DNA of 64,000 nucleotides from Chitinophaga solisilvae (GCF_009928525.1 NZ_JAABOK010000006.1:186001-250000), one strand, 5' to 3'; positions 34,489-43,469 are shown, numbered from the stretch's first letter. Translations and numbers: made by a program. The notes: generated by a model not told the origin, from the letters alone.

Positions 34489-35655
34489 TTAATACAGCAG
34501 GTATTTTGCGCGGATGGCTTTAAACCTTGTCAGCCCCGGTTCCCAGCTTGCGCGTATTTCCTGTTCAGACAGCCCGTTCTTTATCTGTTGTTGCAGCTGT
34601 GCATTGCCTGCGAGTTTATTGAAGAAGTTATTGAAGAATTTATCTTTCTGAGGGTATAACTGATATGCCTGCATCAGCCATTTGATCTCCATACGGCGGC
34701 CCTTTGCCGGCGTGGATTCCGGCGCATTGCTAAGGTCGAAGCCATAGCACAGTTGATCTTTCAGCGGCGGATTTTTGGCGCCGGGTACGCTGCGGGGCGT
34801 AAAGGAAAAACCTTGCTTCGGGAAGGCCGGTGAGCCAAACAGCTGGAAAGGCTTGCTGGTGCCTCTTCCCAGGCTTATCACGGTGCCTTCAAAAAAGCAG
34901 GTGGACGGATACAGGTTGATAGCCGCCATATTGGGCAGGTTAGGAGAAGGACGTACCGGCAGCTGATACCAGGTGTGATGGTCGTAATTTTTGCAGGTGA
35001 TAACCGTGATATCGCATTGTAATCCTTTGCTGAGCCAGCGCTCGCCGTTAAGCAGCTGCGCGTATTCGCCTACCGTCATACCATGTACGACCGGGATGGG
35101 CTGCATCCCTACAAAGGAGCGGTAGGTGGTATCCAGTATGGGCCCGTCCACGTAGTCGCCGTTGGGATTGGGACGGTCCAGTATCAGCAGGGGTTTGTGA
35201 TTTTCTGCAGCTGCTTCCATGAGCTCCTGCAGGGAGGAGATATAGGTATAGAAGCGGGTACCTACATCCTGAATGTCAAATACGAGGATATCCACATCCT
35301 GCAGATCTGCAGCAGTGGCCTTTCTGTGTTGCCCGTAAAGAGATACTACAGGCAGGCCGGTATTGGGATCAGTGCTGTTGCCTATCTTTTCACCGGCATC
35401 GGCATTACCACGGAAACCGTGCTCAGGGCTGAATATCTTCTGAATACGTACATGTAATTTCAGGAGTGAGTCTACCAGATGCGTATGCCCGATGGTAGCA
35501 GTCTGATTCACCAGGAAAGCTACCCGTTTATCTTTCAGTAACGGCAGATAGCGGGATATCTGCGCTGCGCCGGGAATTACATTGATGGCGTATTGCGCCT
35601 GCGTGCCTGTGCAGAGGCCGCATAGGAGGATGCAGAGAAATAGTATACGGTTCAT
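34489..35655 (-). CDS. namZ: DUF1343 / NamZ-type exo-beta-N-acetylmuramidase
   Basis: A signal peptide (MNRILFLCILLCGLCTGTQA, ATG at 35655) leads a 388-residue exported protein of the DUF1343 family, whose characterised Bacillus member NamZ removes terminal MurNAc from peptidoglycan fragments. Family motifs seen are VAFLVNQTATIG, IFSPEHGFRG (about residues 78-87), VDILVFDIQDVGTRFYTY and LILDRPNPNG. A role in muropeptide recovery is family knowledge. The gene is upstream of fmt on the same strand, with a 27-base gap. Confidence 0.85.
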   Translation of the reverse strand: MNRILFLCILLCGLCTGTQAQYAINVIPGAAQISRYLPLLKDKRVAFLVNQTATIGHTHLVDSLLKLHVRIQKIFSPEHGFRGNADAGEKIGNSTDPNTGLPVVSLYGQHRKATAADLQDVDILVFDIQDVGTRFYTYISSLQELMEAAAENHKPLLILDRPNPNGDYVDGPILDTTYRSFVGMQPIPVVHGMTVGEYAQLLNGERWLSKGLQCDITVITCKNYDHHTWYQLPVRPSPNLPNMAAINLYPSTCFFEGTVISLGRGTSKPFQLFGSPAFPKQGFSFTPRSVPGAKNPPLKDQLCYGFDLSNAPESTPAKGRRMEIKWLMQAYQLYPQKDKFFNNFFNKLAGNAQLQQQIKNGLSEQEIRASWEPGLTRFKAIRAKYLLY

Positions 35656-35759
35656 GCCTTTAAGATACATCAAAACCAGTACGGACGCCAGAAAAAATGG
35701 TGATTCCCGTCTGTTTTAGTATCTTGCGCGTAATTATTAACACTAAACAATTAATTTTT

Positions 35760-36188
35760 ATGCAAGCTGTAAAAAACGGGGATACTGTGAAGGTGCATTA
35801 CCACGGCCGTTTGACCAACGGAACCACCTTTGATTCTTCAGAAGGCCGTCCGCCACTGGAATTCAAAGTAGGCGCCGGTATGGTGATCAAAGGCTTCGAA
35901 AATGGTGTGCTGGATATGAAGGTTGGCGACAAGAAAACGATTCATATCCCTGTTGATCAGGCATATGGCCCCAAAAACGATGAGATGATCATGGAATTTC
36001 CAAAGGAAAATATTCCAGCTGACCTGAATCCTGTTGTAGGCATGGACCTTCAGATGAGCAATCCGCAGGGCCAGGTTTTCCAGGTAAAAGTTGCTGCTAT
36101 CAGTTCCGAATTCATCACCCTGGATGCTAACCATCCGCTGGCTGGTGAAGACCTGGTCTTCGATCTCGAACTGGTTGAAATCGCTTAA
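35760..36188 (+). CDS. FKBP-type peptidyl-prolyl isomerase (SlyD-like)
   Basis: The 142-residue protein has the FKBP core split by an insert-in-flap domain, as in SlyD: VKVHYHGRLTNGTTFDSS at the start, PLEFKVGAGMVIKGFENGVLDMKVGDKK (read in two pieces around residues 32-60), then the flap insert (about 67-120) and the closing strand LVFDLELVEI. It lacks the His-rich metal-binding tail of E. coli SlyD. It is cytoplasmic. The ATG at 35760 is preferred over upstream codons that precede a TATCTTGC promoter-like box. Confidence 0.9.
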   Translation: MQAVKNGDTVKVHYHGRLTNGTTFDSSEGRPPLEFKVGAGMVIKGFENGVLDMKVGDKKTIHIPVDQAYGPKNDEMIMEFPKENIPADLNPVVGMDLQMSNPQGQVFQVKVAAISSEFITLDANHPLAGEDLVFDLELVEIA

Positions 36189-36189
36189 T

Positions 36190-36275
36190 TATTTGAGATT
36201 TGGTTATTTGAGATTTGGCCATTTTGTTGTTATGCAGGGGTGCCTGCCGGAACAAAACGACCAGATCTCAAATGA
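36190..36275. repeat. Family B inverted repeat B2, decayed
   Basis: ATTTGAGATTTGG-type words at 36190-36228 face AACAAAACGACC..AGATCTCAAAT at 36251-36273 with about four mismatches, around an inner GCAGG/CCTGC stem. It lies after the FKBP stop, between convergent FKBP and metE genes. Confidence 0.65.
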
Positions 36276-36295
36276 CCGGATCCTGTACGGTGAAT

Positions 36296-36360
36296 GATCT
36301 TCTTCTTTTCTGTCTTTTGTTTTTTCTTTCTTTCTTTCCTTCTTTCTTCCTACTTTTCCG
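36296..36360. repeat. Polypyrimidine tract downstream of metE
   Basis: About 65 bases on the plus strand are almost only C and T (CTTT/CTTC words). It lies between repeat B2 and the metE stop. On the metE transcript it would be a purine-rich 3' tail. No gene is seen in it. Confidence 0.6.
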
Positions 36361-36394
36361 GATCCGGATTTTTCAAGGTCAACTTTAATTTCTT

Positions 36395-38680
36395 TTAGCG
36401 GTGACACCTGGCTTCTTTGGCAGCCATGACCATGTTACGCAGCGCTGTTTCTGTTTCCGGCCACTTCCTGGTTTTCAGACCGCAGTCAGGATTCACCCAG
36501 ATATTGCGCGCAGGTAGCAGCGTGGCTGCCTTGTCCAGCAGCTTTTCCATTTCAGTAACATCAGGTACACGGGGAGAGTGAATATCATATACACCCGGAC
36601 CTATCTCATTAGGATAGCTGAAGCTGGCAAAGGCTTCCAGCAGCTCCATCTGGGACCGCGATGTTTCAATTGTAATCACATCTGCATCCATAGCAGCAAT
36701 ATGTGCAATGATATCATTGAATTCAGCATAACACATGTGTGTATGTATCTGCGTAGTGTCTTTAACGTTAGATACTGCCAGCCGGAAGGCTTTTACCGCC
36801 TGGTCCAGGTATGTTTCATGCTGTGCTTTCCGTAGTGGTAATCCTTCGCGTAATGCAGGTTCATCTACCTGTATCACCACAATGCCGGCATCTTCCAGGT
36901 CTTTTACCTCATCGCGGATAGCCAGCGCCAGCTGAAAGGCTGTATCCATACGTGGTTGGTCGTTTCTGACAAAGGACCATTGCAGAATGGTAACAGGGCC
37001 GGTGAGCATGCCTTTCACCGGTTTTTCGGTGAGCGACTGCGCATAGCTGCTCCAGTTAACTGTCATCGGATGCGGACGTTGTATGTCCCCGTAGATAACA
37101 GGCGGTTTCACGCAACGGGTGCCGTAGCTCTGTACCCAGCCATTTTGCGTGAATATGAAGCCCTGTAATTGTTCTCCGAAATATTCTACCATGTCGTTCC
37201 GTTCAAACTCACCGTGGACAAGTACATCCAGCCCCAGTGCTTCCTGCAGGTGAATAGCTTCACGGATAGCGTTGCGTATATCATTATCATATTCAGTGGC
37301 GGTGATATGTCCCTTTTTCAGGTTGGATCGCAGCTGGCGTATTTCTACCGTCTGCGGGAATGAGCCGATGGTAGTGGTAGGAAACAACGGCAGCTGCAGG
37401 CGCTCCTGCTGTAACCGCTGGCGTACGGAGAATGGCTGTTGCCTGGTAGTGTCGGCAGCTGAAATCTGCTGCATACGTTCTTGCACTGCTGGAATATGTA
37501 TGCCGGGCGCGGATTTCCGGCTGTTCATCACCCGGCTGTTTTCGTCCAGCAGGGTGGTGTCGCCTTGCAGGATGCTGCGCAGCGCTGCTACCTCCTGCAC
37601 TTTCTGCCTGGCAAAGGCCATCCACTGTCTGATTTCCGCATCCAGTTGTGTTTCTTCGCCGAGGTCGTAAGGCGTGTGCAGCAGTGAGCAGGACGTACCG
37701 ATCATGATGCGGTTTTCGCCGATAGCCGCGATGGCCTGCCGGAGCATGTCAACGGAATTGGCGAAATCATTTTTCCAGATGTTGCGGCCGTCTACTACGC
37801 CGAGCGATAGGTGCATATGCGCCGGAAGTGTTTCCAGCACACTGTTCAGCTGTTCCGGTGCACGTACCAGGTCTATATGCAGCGCATCAGCCGGCAGCGA
37901 GGTCGCCAGGCTGATATTATCTTCCAGTCCGCCGAAATAGGTGGTCAGCAATATTTTCAGTTCAGGCAGCGCAGTGCGGATGGCGTGGTACGCCTGTTCG
38001 TACAGCGCTGTGGCAGCGGGTTCCAGGTCGGTAACGAGGCAGGGTTCATCGAGTTGTATCCAACCGGCGCCTGCCTGCTGCAGTTCCTGCAGCAGCTGAA
38101 TATAAGGCGGCAGCAGCTGTTGCAGGAGCTGTTCCCTGGTAAGTCCGGCGGATTTTATTTTGCCACACAGGATATAGGTCACCAGTCCTATCAGTACGGG
38201 TTTGGTAGTAATCCCCAGTTGCAGGGCCTCTTTAAATTCGTGGACACATTTCCGGGAGAGTATCTCAAATCCGCTGCTATGGTCAAATTCAGGCACCAGG
38301 TAATGATAGTTGGTGTCGAACCATTTTGTCATTTCCAGTGCGGTGATATCAAAACCGTTTTTCTGGTAACCGCGGGCCATGGCGAAGTAGAGTTCCAGGC
38401 AGGCCGGATTGGCAAAGGATTGCTGCAACGGCCGGAAGCGGGCAGGTATAACGCCCAGTGCCAGGCTCATATCCAGCATCTGGTCATAAAAGGAAAAATC
38501 ATTGGAAGGAATCAGGTCAATACCCTGCTGCTGCAGTATGTCCCAGTGCTGTTTTCGTAGCTGCCTTGCCGTTAGTTCAAGTCTTTCGAGGGAGAGTTTC
38601 CCTGTCCAATAGTTTTCACAGGCTTTCTTCAATTCCCGCTGGATGCCGATGCGCGGGTAGCCGGGGATGTTGGTAATCAT
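36395..38680 (-). CDS. metE: Cobalamin-independent methionine synthase
   Basis: It transfers the methyl group of 5-methyltetrahydropteroyltriglutamate to homocysteine. From the ATG at 38680 it starts MITNIPGYPRIGIQRELKKA. The protein is a tandem of two TIM barrels; the zinc ligands are in the C-terminal barrel: His and Cys in IHTHMCYAEF, Glu in VITIETSRS and Cys in WVNPDCGLKTRKW. FPTTTIGSFPQTVEIR marks the second barrel. The length of 761 residues is standard. A TAGGTTTG box lies 24 bases upstream. I saw no obvious cobalamin or SAM riboswitch in the 120-base leader region. Confidence 0.95.
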   Translation of the reverse strand: MITNIPGYPRIGIQRELKKACENYWTGKLSLERLELTARQLRKQHWDILQQQGIDLIPSNDFSFYDQMLDMSLALGVIPARFRPLQQSFANPACLELYFAMARGYQKNGFDITALEMTKWFDTNYHYLVPEFDHSSGFEILSRKCVHEFKEALQLGITTKPVLIGLVTYILCGKIKSAGLTREQLLQQLLPPYIQLLQELQQAGAGWIQLDEPCLVTDLEPAATALYEQAYHAIRTALPELKILLTTYFGGLEDNISLATSLPADALHIDLVRAPEQLNSVLETLPAHMHLSLGVVDGRNIWKNDFANSVDMLRQAIAAIGENRIMIGTSCSLLHTPYDLGEETQLDAEIRQWMAFARQKVQEVAALRSILQGDTTLLDENSRVMNSRKSAPGIHIPAVQERMQQISAADTTRQQPFSVRQRLQQERLQLPLFPTTTIGSFPQTVEIRQLRSNLKKGHITATEYDNDIRNAIREAIHLQEALGLDVLVHGEFERNDMVEYFGEQLQGFIFTQNGWVQSYGTRCVKPPVIYGDIQRPHPMTVNWSSYAQSLTEKPVKGMLTGPVTILQWSFVRNDQPRMDTAFQLALAIRDEVKDLEDAGIVVIQVDEPALREGLPLRKAQHETYLDQAVKAFRLAVSNVKDTTQIHTHMCYAEFNDIIAHIAAMDADVITIETSRSQMELLEAFASFSYPNEIGPGVYDIHSPRVPDVTEMEKLLDKAATLLPARNIWVNPDCGLKTRKWPETETALRNMVMAAKEARCHR

Positions 38681-38704
38681 GTCCGGGAAGGTTTTTGTTC
38701 GTAG

Positions 38705-38712
38705 CAAACCTA
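38705..38712 (-). promoter_or_regulatory. -7 promoter box (TAGGTTTG) of metE
   Basis: An exact TAnnTTTG on the minus strand. The upstream in-frame start at 38707 overlaps it, which supports the ATG at 38680. Confidence 0.6.
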
Positions 38713-38863
38713 TTAATATTAAATATTTGTTCGATCATCTGCTTGAAATTTAGATTTTTGTCTTAAAAAATATCATTTTAGAAGAATAAATTACTTTTTG
38801 AGCTATTGTGGGAAATGGTAAAACAGAAAAATGTACGGCAGGAAGGGACACCGGTTTTTTCCT

Positions 38864-38871
38864 TACGTTTG
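38864..38871 (+). promoter_or_regulatory. -7 promoter box (TACGTTTG) of pepT, leaderless
   Basis: An exact TAnnTTTG with only 4 bases between its last G and the ATG at 38876. The transcript should begin at or within a base or two of the start codon. Confidence 0.6.
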
Positions 38872-38875
38872 CAAT

Positions 38876-40123
38876 ATGTTTACAAAATATCCATACACCG
38901 TAGATACGCGCTTCATCCGTTATGCGCAGATAGATACCCAATCTGATCCGCAAAGCACCAGCTTTCCGACAACTGAAAAGCAGAAAGACCTGTCGCGCCT
39001 GCTCGTACAGGAACTGCAGGAAATGGGCATTACCGATGCTGAAATGGACGAGCATGGCTATGTTTATGCTACCATTCCGGCCAATACCGATAAAACAGTA
39101 CCGGTCATCTGCTTCTGTTCACATGTAGATACTTCTTCAGACAGCAGCGGCACTGGTGTAAAACCTATTATACACCGTAACTATGACGGGGGAGATATTA
39201 TGCTGCCGGATGATAAAAATGTAATCATCCGCGCGAAGGAACATCCTTACCTGGCCAGCAAAAAGGGAGACGACATTATTACTGCCAGCGGTACCACACT
39301 GCTGGGAGCAGACGATAAAGCCGGCGTAGCAGAGATCATGGATGCTGCCAACTTCCTGATGACGCATCCCGAGATAAAACACGGTGCTATCCGCATCCTG
39401 TTCACGCCCGATGAAGAGGTAGGCCGCGGAGTGGAAAAGGTAAATATGGAGAAGCTGGCCGCACAATTCGGCTACACAATGGATGGTGGCGAGCTGGGCT
39501 CCCTGGAAGATGAAAACTTTTCCGCCGACGGCGCCCGCATCACCGTATACGGTATCAGCGCACACCCGGGATCGGCCAAGGATAAGCTGGTCAGCGCCAT
39601 CAAAATAGCCGGCGAAATCGTAGATGCGTTACCGAAAGACAGCCTCTCCCCGGAAACTACCGAAGACCGCGACGGCTTTGTGCATCCCGTTCGTATATCC
39701 GGCACCGTGGAAAAAACAGAAATAGACTTTATTATCCGTGATTTCGATACCAGCAGCCTGGAAGCGCATGAAAATTTCCTGCGCCGCACCATGGACAAGG
39801 TATTGGAGCGCCACCCAGGCGCCAAAGCCACGCTCAAGGTAACGGAACAATACCGCAATATGAAGGAGGTGCTGGATCAGTACCCACAGGTGACTGCCAA
39901 TGCCGCGGAAGCCATCCGCCGCGCCGGTATACAGCCGCTTAAAATGAGTATCCGCGGTGGTACAGACGGTTCCCGCCTTTCCTTTATGGGCCTGCCCTGC
40001 CCTAATATCTTCACCGGCGAAATGGCCCTGCACAGCAAACATGAATATGTGAGCATCCAGGATATGCAAAAAGCGGTGCAGACGATTGTATATCTGGCAC
40101 AGGTTTGGGAGGAAAAGGCATAA
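38876..40123 (+). CDS. pepT: Peptidase T (tripeptide aminopeptidase)
   Basis: A cytoplasmic M20 metallopeptidase that releases the N-terminal residue of tripeptides. Zn ligands and catalytic residues are visible in VICFCSHVDTSSD (His-x-Asp), TTLLGADDKAGVAEIMDAA (bridging Asp), FTPDEEVGRGVEK (catalytic Glu pair), YTMDGGELGSLEDENF and the C-terminal NIFTGEMALHSKHEYVS. The length is 415 from the ATG at 38876. The frame extends 15 codons upstream across the promoter box and is trimmed for that reason. Confidence 0.95.
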   Translation: MFTKYPYTVDTRFIRYAQIDTQSDPQSTSFPTTEKQKDLSRLLVQELQEMGITDAEMDEHGYVYATIPANTDKTVPVICFCSHVDTSSDSSGTGVKPIIHRNYDGGDIMLPDDKNVIIRAKEHPYLASKKGDDIITASGTTLLGADDKAGVAEIMDAANFLMTHPEIKHGAIRILFTPDEEVGRGVEKVNMEKLAAQFGYTMDGGELGSLEDENFSADGARITVYGISAHPGSAKDKLVSAIKIAGEIVDALPKDSLSPETTEDRDGFVHPVRISGTVEKTEIDFIIRDFDTSSLEAHENFLRRTMDKVLERHPGAKATLKVTEQYRNMKEVLDQYPQVTANAAEAIRRAGIQPLKMSIRGGTDGSRLSFMGLPCPNIFTGEMALHSKHEYVSIQDMQKAVQTIVYLAQVWEEKA

Positions 40124-40169
40124 TTCGTAATTATTTACTATTTTAACCGTTAATAGAAGAAAATCCATC

Positions 40170-40886
40170 ATGATATTAGGGCTTATTACATTACTACAGG
40201 ATTCGTTATTACTTCCCAAGGCAGATACGGTGGCACAGGGCGTTTCCGCCACCGCCGCCGCGCAGCAGCAGATACACCTGATTGATATGCTGATGAAAGG
40301 AGGCGTGCTGATGATTCCATTAGGCATCCTTTCCCTGTTGGCGGTTTATGTATTTGTAGAAAGATATATTACGATTTCAAAAGCCGGCCGGCTGGAAGAT
40401 AATTTTATGCCGATGATCCGCGATCAGATCACCTCCGGGAATATTCAGTCCGCCCGCTCGCTGGCCAAGAATACGCAGGGACCTATTGCCCGCATGATCG
40501 ATAAAGGTATTCAGCGTATCGGCAAGCCGATAGATTCCATCGAGAAATCAATGGAAAATGTAGGTAAACTGGAAATTTACCGGATGGAAAAGAACCTGGT
40601 GATACTTTCCATCATCGCCGGTATCGCGCCTATGTTCGGGTTTCTGGGTACTATTGCCGGTATGATCCAGACATTCTTCAACATCTCCATTACTTCTGAT
40701 ATTACGCTGGGCACCATCGCCGGTGGTATCTACGTGAAGATGATCACATCTGCCACAGGTCTGATTATCGGTATCGTAGCATTTATCGGCTACAGCTTTT
40801 TAAATGCACAGATAGATAAAGTTGTTAACAAGATGGAAGGCGCTGCTGCAGAATTCACCGACATACTGCAGGAGCCTACCCGCTAA
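40170..40886 (+). CDS. exbB: ExbB/TolQ-type proton channel protein
   Basis: Inner-membrane motor protein that couples the proton gradient to TonB- or Tol-dependent outer-membrane work. It has three membrane helices (about residues 42-64, 143-165 and 185-207) and the MotA/TolQ/ExbB signature APMFGFLGTIAGMIQTFFNI, with a large cytoplasmic loop between helices 1 and 2. The length is 238. It is 46 bases after pepT and 11 bases ahead of its ExbD partner. No tonB, tolA or tolB gene is next to it. Confidence 0.9.
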   Translation: MILGLITLLQDSLLLPKADTVAQGVSATAAAQQQIHLIDMLMKGGVLMIPLGILSLLAVYVFVERYITISKAGRLEDNFMPMIRDQITSGNIQSARSLAKNTQGPIARMIDKGIQRIGKPIDSIEKSMENVGKLEIYRMEKNLVILSIIAGIAPMFGFLGTIAGMIQTFFNISITSDITLGTIAGGIYVKMITSATGLIIGIVAFIGYSFLNAQIDKVVNKMEGAAAEFTDILQEPTR

Positions 40887-40897
40887 AACCAGGAATA

Positions 40898-41293
40898 ATG
40901 AATTTACGCAGGCGAAATAAACGACATGTGGAAATGCACAACTCAGCGTTGAACGATATCCTGTTCATCCTGCTGTTGTTCTTCCTCATTGTATCTACGC
41001 TGGCCAATCCCAACGTCATCAAGCTGATGTTGCCGAAAGCACAGAGTAATACAAAGGCCAAACAAACCGTAGTAGTAAGCATCAACGATAAACACGAATT
41101 TTTTGTAGGCACCACCAAAGTTCCTTTCGAAGGACTGAAACAAGCGCTGGCGCCGGCCATCGGCAATGAAAAGATCGATCCCACGATCGTTATCAACGCC
41201 CAGAAAACCGTTCCCGTAGAAGAAGTAGTGAATGTGATGGAAGTGGCGAAGGAGCTGGGGGCGAAGGTGGTACTGGCAACGGCGAAGAAATAA
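40898..41293 (+). CDS. exbD: ExbD/TolR-type biopolymer transport protein
   Basis: Partner of ExbB. A basic cytoplasmic start (MNLRRRNKRH) is followed by a single membrane helix (about residues 21-41) preceded by the conserved Asp of SALNDILFILLLFFLIVSTL (the proton-carrying residue, about Asp20), then a periplasmic domain with VVVSINDKHEFFVG. The length of 131 residues is standard. The stop codon lies in the left arm of repeat A3. Confidence 0.9.
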   Translation: MNLRRRNKRHVEMHNSALNDILFILLLFFLIVSTLANPNVIKLMLPKAQSNTKAKQTVVVSINDKHEFFVGTTKVPFEGLKQALAPAIGNEKIDPTIVINAQKTVPVEEVVNVMEVAKELGAKVVLATAKK

Positions 41294-41437
41294 TTGCGAA
41301 TTACGAATTGCGAATTACGAATGTAGAAGCGAAGAGCTAAACGAAGATTAAAGGTGATGTTTAATAAATATCCCTGATAATCTTCGTTTAGCTCTTCGCT
41401 TCTACATTCGTAATTCGCAATTCGCAATTCGTAATTA
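41291..41437. repeat. Family A long inverted repeat A3 (60-base arms)
   Basis: Arms 41291-41350 and 41378-41437 pair with two mismatches, at the same outer heptamer positions as in repeat A2. The inner private part (GAAGCGAAGAGCTAAACG) pairs perfectly. The exbD stop codon (41291-41293) begins the left arm, and the prmC stop lies 2 bases beyond the right arm. Confidence 0.87.
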
Positions 41438-41438
41438 A

Positions 41439-42290
41439 TCAAATCTTCCCCTTCACCATTCTATCTTTCCCAAACATATCCTGCTTCAGCAGCACTTCTT
41501 TAAACCCGTTGTTTTCCATCAGCGCTACTACTTCTTTGCCCAGTGATTCATTGATTTCAAAATAGAGAGCGCCGCCGGCGGAGAGTCTGGTAGCGGCAAA
41601 CTGTGTGATGTGGCGGTAGAAGAGCAGGGCGTCCTGGTCGGGAACGAAGAGGGCGAGAGACGGTTCGAAGCCCCAAACCTGTTGTTGCATGGTGCTTTTC
41701 TCGCTTTGCGTGATGTAGGGAGGATTGCTGACGATGATATCGAAGGTGGGGAGGGTAGCCATCTGTTGCGGATTCAGGGCATCCATCAGTTGAAAGCTTA
41801 CATCCAGGCGTAACCGCGAAGCATTGCCGGAAGCCACTTCCAGCGCATCCGGGCTTACGTCCACAGCGGATACCTGTGCCGGGGGCAGCGATTTTTTCAA
41901 TGCCAGCGGAATACAACCGCTGCCTGTACCGATGTCGAGTATATGTAAAGACGGCCTGTGGCCCGCATCCTGTACAATCCATTCCACCAGTTCTTCCGTC
42001 TCCGGCCGAGGGATGAGCACATGATGATTAACGAGCAGTTCCATCCCGTAAAACCAGCCGATACCGGTGATATATTGTACAGGTTCCAGCCGTTGCAGGG
42101 CTTCTATGGCTGCTTTCAGCTGTGTGTTCTGGTCTGGGGTCAGCAATTTTGCTTTATGGACGAGGCGGTCCAGTTTGTTCATACCGGTAATATGTTCCAG
42201 TACGATATGGGCTATGTTAGCCGCTTCGCGCGCATCGTATAAATCGCCTATAGCACCTGTAATATAGGTAAAGGCTGTTTGTATTGTCAA
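41439..42290 (-). CDS. prmC: Release factor glutamine N5-methyltransferase
   Basis: It methylates the GGQ glutamine of peptide-chain release factors. The substrate-binding NPPY motif is in DIIVSNPPYITQSEK; SAM motif I is ILDIGTGSGCIPLAL, and VLIPRPETEELVEWI precedes it. The open frame runs to 42587 but would overlap divergent ribD and its promoter. The best start is the TTG at 42290 (MTIQTAFTYITGAIGDL), about 20 bases after a CAGGTTTG box, giving 283 residues, normal for PrmC. Confidence 0.92.
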   Translation of the reverse strand: MTIQTAFTYITGAIGDLYDAREAANIAHIVLEHITGMNKLDRLVHKAKLLTPDQNTQLKAAIEALQRLEPVQYITGIGWFYGMELLVNHHVLIPRPETEELVEWIVQDAGHRPSLHILDIGTGSGCIPLALKKSLPPAQVSAVDVSPDALEVASGNASRLRLDVSFQLMDALNPQQMATLPTFDIIVSNPPYITQSEKSTMQQQVWGFEPSLALFVPDQDALLFYRHITQFAATRLSAGGALYFEINESLGKEVVALMENNGFKEVLLKQDMFGKDRMVKGKI

Positions 42291-42364
42291 AATTGATAAT
42301 TTAATAATGGTGGCCGGAAAAATGCAAACCTGGGGAAGATGACATTTTCCGTCGGCTAAAAACG

Positions 42365-42372
42365 TACTTTTG
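42365..42372 (+). promoter_or_regulatory. -7 promoter box (TACTTTTG) of ribD
   Basis: An exact TAnnTTTG, 26 bases before the ribD ATG, in the short gap to divergent prmC. Confidence 0.6.
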
Positions 42373-42398
42373 GCAAAAATATTACATAGCAGGGGATT

Positions 42399-43445
42399 AT
42401 GAATAGCACAAACCGTGAAATTTTTATGAAGCGATGCCTGGAGCTGGCAGCTATGGGCCATGCGCAGGCAGCGCCCAACCCGATGGTGGGAGCAGTGCTG
42501 GTACACCAGGACCGTATCATCGGTGAAGGCTATCACCGGCAGTACGGGCAGGCGCATGCCGAAGTGAACTGTGTTAACAGCGTGCATCCGGAAGATGAGT
42601 CATTGATTGCGCGTGCCACCATGTACGTTAGCCTGGAACCTTGTGCGCATCATGGCAAAACTCCACCCTGCGCAGATCTTATTGTAGCGCGGAAAATTCC
42701 GGAAGTGGTCATCGGCTGTGTGGATACTTTTTCTGCGGTAGCAGGCAAAGGCATAGAAAAGCTGGAAAAGGCCGGTGTGAAAGTACATACAGGTATGCTG
42801 GAAGCTGCCTGCAGAGATCTGAACAGGCGCTTTTTTACTTTTCATGAAAAGAAGCGCCCTTATATTCTGCTGAAGTGGGCGCAGAGCAGCAACGGGTTGA
42901 TGGCGGGCAGCGATGGGGCGCCAGTGCGCCTTTCCAACGCCTGGAGCGACCGCCTCGTGCACCGCTGGCGCAGCGAAGAAATGAGTATCCTGGTGGGCAC
43001 CCGCACGGCTATCACGGACAATCCCCGGCTTAACAACCGCCTGTGGACAGGCAAAGACCCGGTTCGCCTGGTGATAGACAGAACATTATCGGTACCACGG
43101 ACACACCATCTCTGGGATGGTAGCATACCCACCATCTTTATCACAGCGGAAGCCACGGATACCAGCGGGTTCACAGAAACCATGCAGCTGGATTTCCGCC
43201 AGGATCTCCTGCCGCAGCTGATGGAACGCCTGCATCACCGCCAGATCCAGAGCATAATGGTGGAAGGCGGCCCCTATGTATTGCAGCGATTCCTGGAAGC
43301 CGGCCTGTGGGATGAAGCGCGCGTGATAACGGGAACGGTTACACTCCCCGGCGGCCAGCCGGCGCCGGTGCTGACAGACGCTGTACCGGAACAGCGCATC
43401 AGCCTGAATGGCGACCGTATCGATTTTTACCGTCGTAAACAGTAG
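42399..43445 (+). CDS. ribD: Bifunctional riboflavin-specific deaminase/reductase
   Basis: It carries out the deamination and side-chain reduction steps of riboflavin synthesis. The N-terminal deaminase (about residues 1-145) has the zinc site HAEVNCV (His-x-Glu) and PCAHHGKTPPCADL (Pro-Cys..Cys). The C-terminal reductase domain (about 150-345) starts RPYILLKWAQSSNGLMAG and includes IMVEGGPYVLQRFLEAGL. The length (348) is normal. No other rib genes are adjacent. Confidence 0.95.
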   Translation: MNSTNREIFMKRCLELAAMGHAQAAPNPMVGAVLVHQDRIIGEGYHRQYGQAHAEVNCVNSVHPEDESLIARATMYVSLEPCAHHGKTPPCADLIVARKIPEVVIGCVDTFSAVAGKGIEKLEKAGVKVHTGMLEAACRDLNRRFFTFHEKKRPYILLKWAQSSNGLMAGSDGAPVRLSNAWSDRLVHRWRSEEMSILVGTRTAITDNPRLNNRLWTGKDPVRLVIDRTLSVPRTHHLWDGSIPTIFITAEATDTSGFTETMQLDFRQDLLPQLMERLHHRQIQSIMVEGGPYVLQRFLEAGLWDEARVITGTVTLPGGQPAPVLTDAVPEQRISLNGDRIDFYRRKQ

Positions 43446-43469
43446 TATTTGGTTTTCTAAATTATATAG

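Noticed and set aside
38690..38830. Riboswitch upstream of metE
   Set aside because: The promoter box lies only 24 bases before the ATG, so the leader is too short for a cobalamin or SAM riboswitch, and no conserved core was seen.
41300..41440. Open frames reading through family A hairpins (peptides with repeated NYELRI or FVIRNSQ)
   Set aside because: The heptamer array is open in several frames by composition. The peptides are translations of the repeat and have no start context.
42291..42587. Long N-terminal extension of prmC
   Set aside because: It overlaps the divergent ribD gene and promoter, is Cys- and His-rich unlike PrmC, and the TTG at 42290 gives the standard family length.
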